Part shown: in pieces, positions 1-4,980 of the stretch
Layout: every line of letters starts with the position of its first letter
Numbering within the stretch: the stretch's first letter is position 1
Assembly (NCBI GenBank): GCA_900557355.1
Contig: USSR01000482.1
Location: forward strand, 1-5,512
Source: an uncultured Bacteroides sp.
GTDB taxonomy: Bacteria; Bacteroidota; Bacteroidia; Bacteroidales; Bacteroidaceae
Length of the DNA stretch: 5,512 nt
Reading direction: 5' to 3'
Made by a program: the position numbers and the translations under genes
The notes under the pieces: model-generated
Databases searched by the model: none
Seen by the model: only the letters and a program-made list of their open reading frames with translations
Told to the model about the DNA's origin: nothing

Positions 1-2267
1 CCTGTACCTCCCCAACCATACTTTGATTCAGCTAAAAGTCCTAAAGTAGAATAAGCACCAATAGCTTGGTTACCGGTATTACCCCAGCTCATTCTCAGTT
101 TCAGGACATCGAAGATATTGAGATTCTTTATAAAAGATTCTTCTGACATTCTCCAGGCAACGGCAACTGATGGAAAATTCCCCCATTTATTCTTACCTTG
201 GAATTTGGAAGAGCCATCCCGTCTGATAGTCGCGGTCAGCAGATACCTATCCTTGAACTGATACATAGCACGTCCCATAAATGAAACCAATGAAGAGCGT
301 GAGAATGAATTGCTGAACAGGTTCATATTTCCTAAACTCAAATTCCAGAATTCAACGGATTCTGTTCTTAGATTGGCGACTTCATTAGACAACCCTGTAG
401 TTGTTGATTGTGATAACTCCATTGCTCCCATGAGGTTCAACTTATGGTCTTTCCATTCTCTCACATAGTTTATTTGATTTACATTATACCAGTCAAAACT
501 GTCGTTCTGATTATTGTTTGCAGAATTGTTCTGAGCACGTAAATCGTTTGCATTGGATTTCATCCAACGATTTTTGTAGTCTTTGTAATGAGCGGCACCC
601 TGGAAATTCATACTCAAGCCTTTAACAGGTAGTTGCACCATAAACTGTAGATTTGCAGCTAGGTAGTTGGTGTAGCTTTCATCCAAGTCCTGAGTCAATC
701 GACCATAAGGATTGTCCTTGGTTGAGTTGATATTATCTCTCAGCCAGTTTCCTTCTTCATCTTTCAATTTTAAAGTAGGGCTATAGGTAATTGCATCTGC
801 TATAATGGTTCCAACTCCACCACGCGGACCGTTTTTATTTGTTTTCCGTCTTACGGCATTCATATCTAAGTTCATCTTCAACCAATTAGTGACGTCGGCA
901 GTTATGTTAGACCTTAAACTGAATTTCTGGCTTTTCGATTCCTTCAAAATACCTTCTATGTCCATCATATTCATAGATACTAAATATTGAAGTTTCGGAA
1001 TACCTCCTGAAATGGATAGTTTGTAGTTCTGGGTGTGAGCTGTCCTAAACATTAAATCCTGCCAATCCGTACCACCATTCTTTTTCCACTGGTTGATTTC
1101 ATCTTGAGAAAAGAAGTCTTGAGTTGCTCCTTTTTCCCGACGATATTCATTGTAAAATTCGGCATACTCGCTTGCACTTAATAAATCCAGCTTTTTAGCA
1201 ATAGTAGATATTGATTGTTCTGTCTCCAGATGGATATTTGTCTTGCCTTCAGCTCCTCTTTTGGTAGTAACTAATATTACTCCGTTTGCACCGCGAGAAC
1301 CATAAATAGCAGTTGCCGAAGCATCTTTCAAGACTTCTATTGATTGTATGTCATTTGGAGCCAGATTGTTGAATAAGTCTGTATTAGGTACTCCGTCCAC
1401 AATATAAAGTGGGGAATTGCCACCATAAATGGAGTTTGCACCGCGTATACGGATTTGGGTACTCTGCTCCGGTGCACCGGAATTTGTTATGACAACAACA
1501 CCGGGGATTCTTCCGCTTAAAGCTTGATCCAGTCGCGTCATTGGTTGATCCTTTATATTCTTTTGTGAAATGGAGGATACCGAACCTGTCAGATCTGATT
1601 TCTTCACGGTTCCGTAGCCGATTACAACCACTTCGTCAAGCATTTCCATGTCTTCTTGTAGAACAATGGCAATATGCTTACCGGTGACTTTTGTGGTTTG
1701 AGCTTTATAACCGATGAATGAAATCTGAAGAGTGTTTCCTTGTGAAGCCTGAATGGCAAATTTGCCATCTATATCTGTAATCGTACCTATTGATTTACCT
1801 ACTACACTGACATTTGCGCCTATAATCGGTTCTCCTTTTACGTCAGTCACTATTCCTGTTACTTTTTCCTGTTGCTGCATCCGGTCCAACAGACTATTAT
1901 TTTTCGATAAAATGATATAATCGTTCTCGAATTTATAGCCAATTCCTACTTCTGCCAACGTTTCTTTCAAATACGAAGATACCTTAGCAGATTTGTTTTG
2001 TATAGTAACCTGACGATTGGTATCTATTTCGCGATTGCTATATACAACTAAATAATCTGTTTGCTTTTCTATTTCTTCTATTAACTGACCTACAGATATA
2101 GAATTAGAAGGAAAGGAAATGATTGAATTTTGTGCTTCCGTATTTACTGCCAGTAATTGGAATGCACAAGCGAATAGCAAGAATAAAGAGATTCTCATAA
2201 TTCTAAAATAATCTTTAAAGCTTTGATTTTGGACAATAAAGAGTGATAACAAAGGATTTATTTTCAT
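1..2267 (-). CDS. SusC/RagA-family TonB-dependent outer-membrane transducer with STN domain (3' end outside window)
   Basis: This is the outer-membrane channel of a SusCD-type uptake system, energised by TonB. My translation from the ATG at 2267 is open for 755 codons to the window edge with no internal stop. The family usually has about 1000-1150 residues, so the end of the barrel is missing only because the window stops. Domains in order: a signal peptide after an N-terminal extension (about 24-46, core MRISLFLLFACAFQLLA, ending NTEAQ); an STN domain (about 52-121); a carboxypeptidase-regulatory-like beta domain (about 135-205, with GEPIIGANV and GKSIGTITDIDGKF); the SusC hallmark DEVVVIGYGTVKKSDLTGS (211-229); a plug with QIRIRGANSI, PLYIVDGVPN and DASATAIYGSRGANGVI; then beta-barrel. 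A second ATG at 2198 (residue 24) would start directly at the signal peptide, so the true start is uncertain. The STN domain marks a signalling receptor, which fits the anti-sigma and sigma genes just upstream. The substrate cannot be read from this fragment; a glycan is the likely class. Confidence 0.97.
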   Translation of the reverse strand, partial: MKINPLLSLFIVQNQSFKDYFRIMRISLFLLFACAFQLLAVNTEAQNSIISFPSNSISVGQLIEEIEKQTDYLVVYSNREIDTNRQVTIQNKSAKVSSYLKETLAEVGIGYKFENDYIILSKNNSLLDRMQQQEKVTGIVTDVKGEPIIGANVSVVGKSIGTITDIDGKFAIQASQGNTLQISFIGYKAQTTKVTGKHIAIVLQEDMEMLDEVVVIGYGTVKKSDLTGSVSSISQKNIKDQPMTRLDQALSGRIPGVVVITNSGAPEQSTQIRIRGANSIYGGNSPLYIVDGVPNTDLFNNLAPNDIQSIEVLKDASATAIYGSRGANGVILVTTKRGAEGKTNIHLETEQSISTIAKKLDLLSASEYAEFYNEYRREKGATQDFFSQDEINQWKKNGGTDWQDLMFRTAHTQNYKLSISGGIPKLQYLVSMNMMDIEGILKESKSQKFSLRSNITADVTNWLKMNLDMNAVRRKTNKNGPRGGVGTIIADAITYSPTLKLKDEEGNWLRDNINSTKDNPYGRLTQDLDESYTNYLAANLQFMVQLPVKGLSMNFQGAAHYKDYKNRWMKSNANDLRAQNNSANNNQNDSFDWYNVNQINYVREWKDHKLNLMGAMELSQSTTTGLSNEVANLRTESVEFWNLSLGNMNLFSNSFSRSSLVSFMGRAMYQFKDRYLLTATIRRDGSSKFQGKNKWGNFPSVAVAWRMSEESFIKNLNIFDVLKLRMSWGNTGNQAIGAYSTLGLLAESKYGWGGT

Positions 2268-2274
2268 ATCTTTG
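2267..2274 (+). promoter_or_regulatory. Bacteroides -7 promoter box (TATCTTTG) for a predicted antisense RNA
   Basis: TATCTTTG on the + strand matches the Bacteroides housekeeping -7 consensus TAnnTTTG exactly. It overlaps the susC start codon on the other strand (CAT at 2265-2267). No good TTG/TTTG -33 box sits at the expected 19-21 base spacing; the nearest is a GTG at 2243-2245. The box is meaningful mainly because a + strand terminator follows 50 bases downstream with no other gene to explain it. Confidence 0.45.
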
Positions 2275-2280
2275 TATTTA

Positions 2281-2358
2281 GAGTGAATACTAAAAAAAAT
2301 GTTTTCTGGTGTTTACTTTCTCCGGGCGACAGGTGGTGGTGTACTTGTCGCCTTTTTT
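2281..2358 (+). ncRNA. Predicted cis-antisense small RNA opposite the susC leader
   Basis: What is seen: a + strand -7 box (2267-2274) and a + strand intrinsic terminator (2325-2358) bracket a short non-coding stretch. The 5' end is placed 6-7 bases after the box at about 2280-2282, giving an RNA of about 78 nt. It would be fully complementary to the susC mRNA leader from about 14 to 91 bases upstream of the ATG, including any ribosome-binding site. What is known: Bacteroides polysaccharide-utilization loci often carry cis-encoded antisense RNAs at this place, between anti-sigma gene and susC, that repress the locus (DonS is the studied case). What is inferred: this is a member of that class and lowers susC expression by pairing with the leader or by transcriptional interference. 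The exact 5' end is a guess, and the missing -33 box is a weakness. Confidence 0.55.
2325..2358 (+). terminator. Rho-independent terminator on the + strand between susC and the anti-sigma gene
   Basis: The arms GGCGACAGGT (2325-2334) and ACTTGTCGCC (2343-2352) pair over 10 positions with one G-U wobble around an 8-base loop, and TTTTTT follows at 2353-2358. The T run lies only on the + strand. Read from the minus strand the hairpin is preceded by A6 and followed by CGGAGAAAG, so it is not a terminator for the anti-sigma transcript. No + strand protein gene lies upstream, hence the antisense RNA proposal. If the susC message starts upstream, the same inverted repeat folds in its 5' leader. Confidence 0.7.
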
Positions 2359-2390
2359 AATATAATTCTATGTCTTCATATGGATAATAT

Positions 2391-2404
2391 ATTAAAGGTT
2401 AAAC
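2391..2404 (-). promoter_or_regulatory. 14-base element upstream of susC, shared with the sigma-gene upstream region
   Basis: The + strand reads ATTAAAGGTTAAAC here and ATTTAAGGTTAAAC at 4171-4184, a 13 of 14 match. On the coding strand it reads GTTTAACCTTTAAT, with its near end 124 bases upstream of the susC ATG. No TAnnTTTG box is present on the minus strand in this gap, which would suit transcription by the neighbouring ECF sigma factor rather than the housekeeping one. Whether this is a -35-like element, a regulator site or an A/T-rich coincidence cannot be decided from one window. Confidence 0.3.
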
Positions 2405-2411
2405 AATCGTA

Positions 2412-3383
2412 TTATTTCAAGGTGATCACGTTCTTCTCTTTATTTATTTCAATCTTAAAATGATGTATTTTCTGAATGGTATATAAGATCTTTTCTATTC
2501 CATCCCTTTGACGGAACTTACACGTATAGCAAATATCTTGTAATTTGGGATTTGCGATATTGATTGTGACATCATAATATAATTCCAATTTGCGAACAAT
2601 CTCGACCAAGCGTTCATTGTTAAAACTGTAAATGCCGTTTCGCCACAACAGCATATCAGGATTTTTTATATTACTGACTGTCAACTTCCCATCTTGTGCG
2701 ATGCTTTCTTCATTAGGTCTTAATATCACTTGTTTACTCTTGTAGAATACTTGAACAGCACCTTCAATTAGGCTTGTCTTTATTTGTTTTGTATCCGGAT
2801 AGCTGTACACGTTGAACTTTGTTCCTAATACTCGTATTTTCGCATCTTGAGCAGTCACAATGAAAGGTTTTTCTTTGTCTTTGGATACTTCAAAGAAAGC
2901 TTCACCCGTAATGGAAACAATTCTCTCTTTTCCATAAAAATGTGAGGGATAAATCAGGGTGGACTGGGCATTTAGCCAGACAATAGTACCATCTTGTAGA
3001 GTTATGCAAGCACGTTGCCCCGCCGGTACATATAAAGTATTGGTTTGCGCTTGGAGGTCATCTTGCAGCTGATGTGACATGTGCCAAACGGATAACTGAT
3101 ATGTACTTATAATTAGGATGAGTATTGCTGCTGCATATTTCATCGTTTTCACTAACCAAATATGCATTTTTTTGCTTCTTATCCGTTTCAGAAAATGTTG
3201 ATAGCCTGTTTTTCCTTCTTCCTTATCTTCTGTGTGAGAAGATAAATTCAGTAACGCCTGCATATTCTGATACTCGGCAAACTGTTTTTTCAATTCCTCG
3301 TTTTTTTCTATCTCACGAAGAAGTAGCAATCTCTCATTGGCTTCCAGACCATTTTGGAAATATTTTAGTATACGTTCATCCAT
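2412..3383 (-). CDS. FecR-family membrane anti-sigma factor
   Basis: This is a complete 323-residue protein of usual length for Bacteroides FecR proteins. Residues 1-50 form a short cytoplasmic region (MDERILKYFQNGLEANERLL) that would hold the sigma factor. A charged linker follows, then one membrane helix at about 77-96 (AAAILILIIS). The periplasmic FecR domain spans about 117-213, with LYVPAGQRACITLQDGTIVW, SITGEAFFEVSKDKEKPF and LGTKFNVYSYPD. A C-terminal domain of the DUF4974 type (about 245-323, starting LLWRNGIYSFNNERLVEIV) is the part expected to meet the STN domain of the receptor. It lies 77 bases after the sigma gene and 144 bases before susC on the same strand, the standard order for sigma/anti-sigma/transducer sets. 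The ATG is preceded only by an A-rich stretch (ATAAAAAG), as is common in this phylum. I see no separate promoter, so it is probably co-transcribed with the sigma gene. Confidence 0.96.
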   Translation of the reverse strand: MDERILKYFQNGLEANERLLLLREIEKNEELKKQFAEYQNMQALLNLSSHTEDKEEGKTGYQHFLKRIRSKKMHIWLVKTMKYAAAILILIISTYQLSVWHMSHQLQDDLQAQTNTLYVPAGQRACITLQDGTIVWLNAQSTLIYPSHFYGKERIVSITGEAFFEVSKDKEKPFIVTAQDAKIRVLGTKFNVYSYPDTKQIKTSLIEGAVQVFYKSKQVILRPNEESIAQDGKLTVSNIKNPDMLLWRNGIYSFNNERLVEIVRKLELYYDVTINIANPKLQDICYTCKFRQRDGIEKILYTIQKIHHFKIEINKEKNVITLK

Positions 3384-3460
3384 CTTTTTATGACTTAATT
3401 CACAATATAGACGGATGTAGAAAAAGAATCCGCTAAGAGAAAATCATTTTTTTATTCTGC

Positions 3461-4024
3461 TTACAAATAATACAGGAAGATAAAGAGTGGAAAGTAGTCT
3501 TTTAATTCATTTCGTAGTTTTTTATAGGCAATCCCCATCTGAGTTTCAACTGTATTAATTGAAATATTCATCTCTTCTGCTATTTCTTTTTGTTTTTTGC
3601 CTTCCAGCTTACTTTTCAGGAATATCTCCCTACATCTTTCAGGGAGTGAATTCATTGCTTTAGAAAGCAATTGTTCTACATCGTCTTTTTCAAAAATCCC
3701 TTCATCTAATTCTCCTAAAGAATAATATTTTATTTGTAGGGTCAATCTATACTCTTCTTGCATTTTATCTTCGATTTCTTTCTGCACTATTTTATGTCGG
3801 AGAAAGTCGATGCATCGGTTTTTTATAGAAGTAAATAAATAAGCCAGGATATTGATAGGTAATGGCAATAGTTCTTTTTTCTCCCAGAAATCGAGGAAAA
3901 CATCTTGCACTATATTCTCCGCATCTTCATCCGACAAGACATATTCTCGGGCAAAACGTTTCATTTTTGAGAAATAAGAAAGATAAATCTGTTCAAAATC
4001 AATATGTTGTTTCTCTAGTATCAC
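3461..4024 (-). CDS. ECF-type RNA polymerase sigma factor (FecI-like)
   Basis: This complete 187-residue protein directs RNA polymerase to a small regulon, most likely the adjacent susC-led uptake genes. Sigma region 2 covers about 10-77 (DEDAENIVQDVFLDFWEKK at 32-50, then AYLFTSIKNRCIDFLRHK). Region 4 covers about 121-175 (SLPERCREIFLKSKLEGKKQ, with a helix-turn-helix KEIAEEMNISINTVETQM that reads the -35 element). There is no region 3, as expected for ECF factors. The start is GTG at 4024-4022, written as Met. A TGA two codons upstream rules out an earlier in-frame start, and the next in-frame Met is residue 21, inside region 2. An ATG at 4031 is out of frame. The FecR-like gene downstream is its probable inhibitor and activator. 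A housekeeping-type promoter lies 25 bases upstream. The hydrophobic C-terminal tail (PLFIFLYYL) is slightly unusual. Confidence 0.97.
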   Translation of the reverse strand: MILEKQHIDFEQIYLSYFSKMKRFAREYVLSDEDAENIVQDVFLDFWEKKELLPLPINILAYLFTSIKNRCIDFLRHKIVQKEIEDKMQEEYRLTLQIKYYSLGELDEGIFEKDDVEQLLSKAMNSLPERCREIFLKSKLEGKKQKEIAEEMNISINTVETQMGIAYKKLRNELKDYFPLFIFLYYL

Positions 4025-4048
4025 CTTTCATTTTTTAGATTACGGGAG

Positions 4049-4079
4049 CAAATATAATAAGTTTAGAATGATAAGCAAC
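4049..4079 (-). promoter_or_regulatory. Bacteroides-type promoter of the ECF sigma gene
   Basis: On the minus strand the -7 box TATATTTG (4056-4049) matches TAnnTTTG exactly. A TTG at 4078-4076 serves as the -33 box, with a 19-base spacer. Transcription would begin near 4042-4044, leaving a leader of about 18-20 bases before the GTG at 4024. This suggests basal housekeeping transcription of the sigma/anti-sigma pair. Confidence 0.6.
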
Positions 4080-4097
4080 TCATAAAATGAGTTTTTT
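4077..4097. repeat. Small inverted repeat with T6 tail overlapping the sigma promoter -33 region
   Basis: AACTCAT (4077-4083) and ATGAGTT (4087-4093) form a perfect 7-base inverted repeat with a 3-base AAA loop. T residues run on the + strand to 4097. It overlaps the -33 box of the sigma promoter, so it could be an operator; on the + strand it looks like a weak terminator. The stem is A/T-rich and the loop tight, so neither role is secure. Confidence 0.25.
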
Positions 4098-4117
4098 CTC
4101 TTATTATCCTTTTTAGG

Positions 4118-4135
4118 AGTAAATTCTAATTTACT
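4118..4135. promoter_or_regulatory. 18-base palindrome, possible operator
   Basis: AGTAAATT (4118-4125) and AATTTACT (4128-4135) are perfect 8-base arms around CT. The site lies about 40 bases upstream of the -33 box of the sigma gene promoter. Dyad symmetry of this size suits a dimeric regulator, but A/T-rich palindromes of this length also arise by chance and no second copy is in the window. Confidence 0.25.
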
Positions 4136-4222
4136 TAATTGGGGTCAACAATAGTGAAACAACTGTGCTGATTTAAGGTTAAACCGACTAAAACAACTGG
4201 CCTATAACTAGAGGAGTATTAC
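4136..4222. other. Non-coding stretch with a 9-base direct repeat
   Basis: I see no gene here. AAACAACTG occurs at 4157-4165 and again at 4191-4199, a 34-base period or about three helical turns, with the 14-base shared element (4171-4184) between the two copies. This could be a regulator-binding cluster upstream of the sigma gene. By the orientation of the tRNA fragment it belongs to the chromosomal side of the junction. Confidence 0.25.
4171..4184 (-). promoter_or_regulatory. Second copy of the 14-base shared element, upstream of the sigma gene
   Basis: ATTTAAGGTTAAAC on the + strand differs by one base from the copy at 2391-2404 and has the same orientation relative to its downstream gene. 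It ends 147 bases before the sigma-gene start codon. Shared sites ahead of susC and the sigma gene would fit autoregulation by the ECF factor or a common regulator; this is inference from two copies only. Confidence 0.3.
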
Positions 4223-4263
4223 AAGGAAAAGGCTGTATTTCCTTAGAAATCAGCCTTTTCCTT
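4223..4263 (-). terminator. Strong hairpin just after the tRNA 3' fragment, probable tRNA terminator
   Basis: AAGGAAAAGGCTG (4223-4235) and CAGCCTTTTCCTT (4251-4263) are perfect 13-base arms. After one unpaired T (4236) the stem continues with ATTTC (4237-4241) and GAAAT (4246-4250) around a CTTA loop. It begins three bases past the end of the tRNA sequence on the minus strand, where a terminator of an intact tRNA gene would be expected. No clean T run follows on either strand; T residues lie in the 3' arm itself. It also separates transcription of the putative element from the sigma/anti-sigma/susC operon. Confidence 0.6.
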
Positions 4264-4265
4264 CG

Positions 4266-4309
4266 TGGACCAGCCTGGGCTTGAACCAGGGACCTCCAGA
4301 TTATGAGTC
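4266..4309 (-). pseudogene. 3' fragment of a CAU-anticodon tRNA (tRNA-Met or tRNA-Ile2), likely att site
   Basis: On the minus strand the fragment holds the anticodon loop CTCATAA with anticodon CAT (4305-4303), the 3' anticodon-stem strand TCTGG, variable loop AGGTC, a perfect T arm (CCTGG-TTCAAGC-CCAGG) and the 3' acceptor strand CTGGTCC plus discriminator A (4266). CCA is not encoded; CGA follows. The 5' half of the tRNA is absent: upstream of 4309 the bases no longer complete the expected CCAGA stem strand, and no D arm or GGACCAG acceptor strand follows. It therefore cannot make a tRNA. This is the classic duplicated 3' end left when a tyrosine-recombinase element inserts in a tRNA gene; the intact gene should lie at the other end. 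The 3'-end geometry places the element at higher coordinates. Confidence 0.85.
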
Positions 4310-4435
4310 GCAAACACTTGATTTTCAATCATTTATATTCTATTTCTTTTCATATCCATACCTCTTGATTTCCAAGCCCAAAGATAATATTTCCTTTTCA
4401 AATAATATCTCTTGTTTTCTTCTATTTTCCTAAGA

Positions 4436-4455
4436 TGTGTGCAAATTGTGTGCAA
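4436..4455. repeat. Tandem 9-base direct repeat near the element end, possible recombinase arm sites
   Basis: TGTGTGCAA occurs at 4436-4444 and 4447-4455, an 11-base period close to one helical turn, so both copies face the same side of the helix. The pair sits directly after the stop codon of the PIN gene and 127-146 bases inside the tRNA-fragment junction. Paired short direct repeats at such a distance are typical of arm-type integrase or excisionase sites in tyrosine-recombinase elements. That role is inference. Confidence 0.4.
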
Positions 4456-4980
4456 TTAGATTTGTACGGTACATATATATTGGGTTATATCAATAATAGG
4501 AAGTTTACTTCCTGCATCATTTACAGCTTGCATAAATTCGGTACATTCTTGTTGTGTCATTTTCTTTCTACAATAAGCATAATACAGAAAGTCAAGGGTT
4601 GTCAGATAAGTGATATTGTTTTGGGAACAATATTCTTTTATGTCTCTTAAATTGCTACTCCCTAATACATCTTGGTTATCTCTGCAATAAATCATACACG
4701 CACTTTCCCCTTGCCCCAATCTACGTTGCAACGAGAAATACTCTTTCATAGATTCTCCTTTGGGAGAAAATATCTCTTTTCTTAATTTAGAAAAGTAGCA
4801 GAGATAATTATCTATGAAACCTCTTGTTTTAGAGTTCTTTGAAACTTCATTGTAAACCACGTCTAATATTATATATTCATATTCGGGGAATATATCAGGC
4901 AATAGTGAAAAGTTACCCGCTTCTATAAAATGGATAATTACATCAGCATCGAGTACTATTTTCGTTTTCTTGTGTTCCAT
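4456..4980 (-). CDS. PIN-domain protein, putative ribonuclease partner of the ImmA/IrrE-like peptidase
   Basis: This is a complete 174-residue protein with PIN-type layout. It starts with a hydrophobic strand and acidic residue (KIVLDADVIIHFIEAGNF, D11 and D13), then a second acidic position (YNEV, E45), a third in LGQGESACMIYCRD (E92), GSSNLRDI (N110, D113), and a final TTLD (D130). PIN domains are metal-dependent ribonucleases and often toxins. The usual T-D-D stretch after the fourth strand reads S-S-N here, so metal binding may differ or activity may be lost. The ATG lies inside the end of the peptidase gene and the frames overlap by 38 bases, which points to translational coupling and a joint function. 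It ends 147 bases before the tRNA fragment. I expect a toxin-antitoxin-like or defence role with the peptidase, but the family assignment rests on motifs alone and no precise family name is claimed. Confidence 0.8.
   Translation of the reverse strand: MEHKKTKIVLDADVIIHFIEAGNFSLLPDIFPEYEYIILDVVYNEVSKNSKTRGFIDNYLCYFSKLRKEIFSPKGESMKEYFSLQRRLGQGESACMIYCRDNQDVLGSSNLRDIKEYCSQNNITYLTTLDFLYYAYCRKKMTQQECTEFMQAVNDAGSKLPIIDITQYICTVQI

Noticed and set aside
805..990. 61-codon + strand reading frame
   Set aside because: Lies wholly inside the susC barrel region on the other strand; no family resemblance and no promoter or ribosome site.
3412..3432. CGGAT/ATCCG inverted repeat between sigma and anti-sigma genes
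   Set aside because: Only 5-base arms around an 11-base loop and no T run; too weak to call an attenuator or processing site.
3125..3436. 103-codon + strand reading frame
   Set aside because: Antisense to the N-terminal half of the anti-sigma gene, whose domain structure is clear; the translated product looks random.
4266..4309. Functional tRNA gene
   Set aside because: The D arm, 5' acceptor strand and most of the 5' anticodon strand are absent on the upstream side, so no cloverleaf can form.
4243..4332. 29-codon minus-strand frame reading through the tRNA fragment
   Set aside because: Its peptide contains VPGSSPGWS, the usual artefact of translating a tRNA T arm and acceptor end; it ends in the terminator hairpin.
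4379..4386. TATCTTTG on the minus strand, a perfect -7 box
   Set aside because: No TTG/TTTG at the correct spacing, and a transcript from it would run only into the tRNA fragment and terminator with no gene to express.
4435..4650. 71-codon + strand reading frame
   Set aside because: Runs opposite the PIN gene and begins in the direct repeat; no recognizable protein features.
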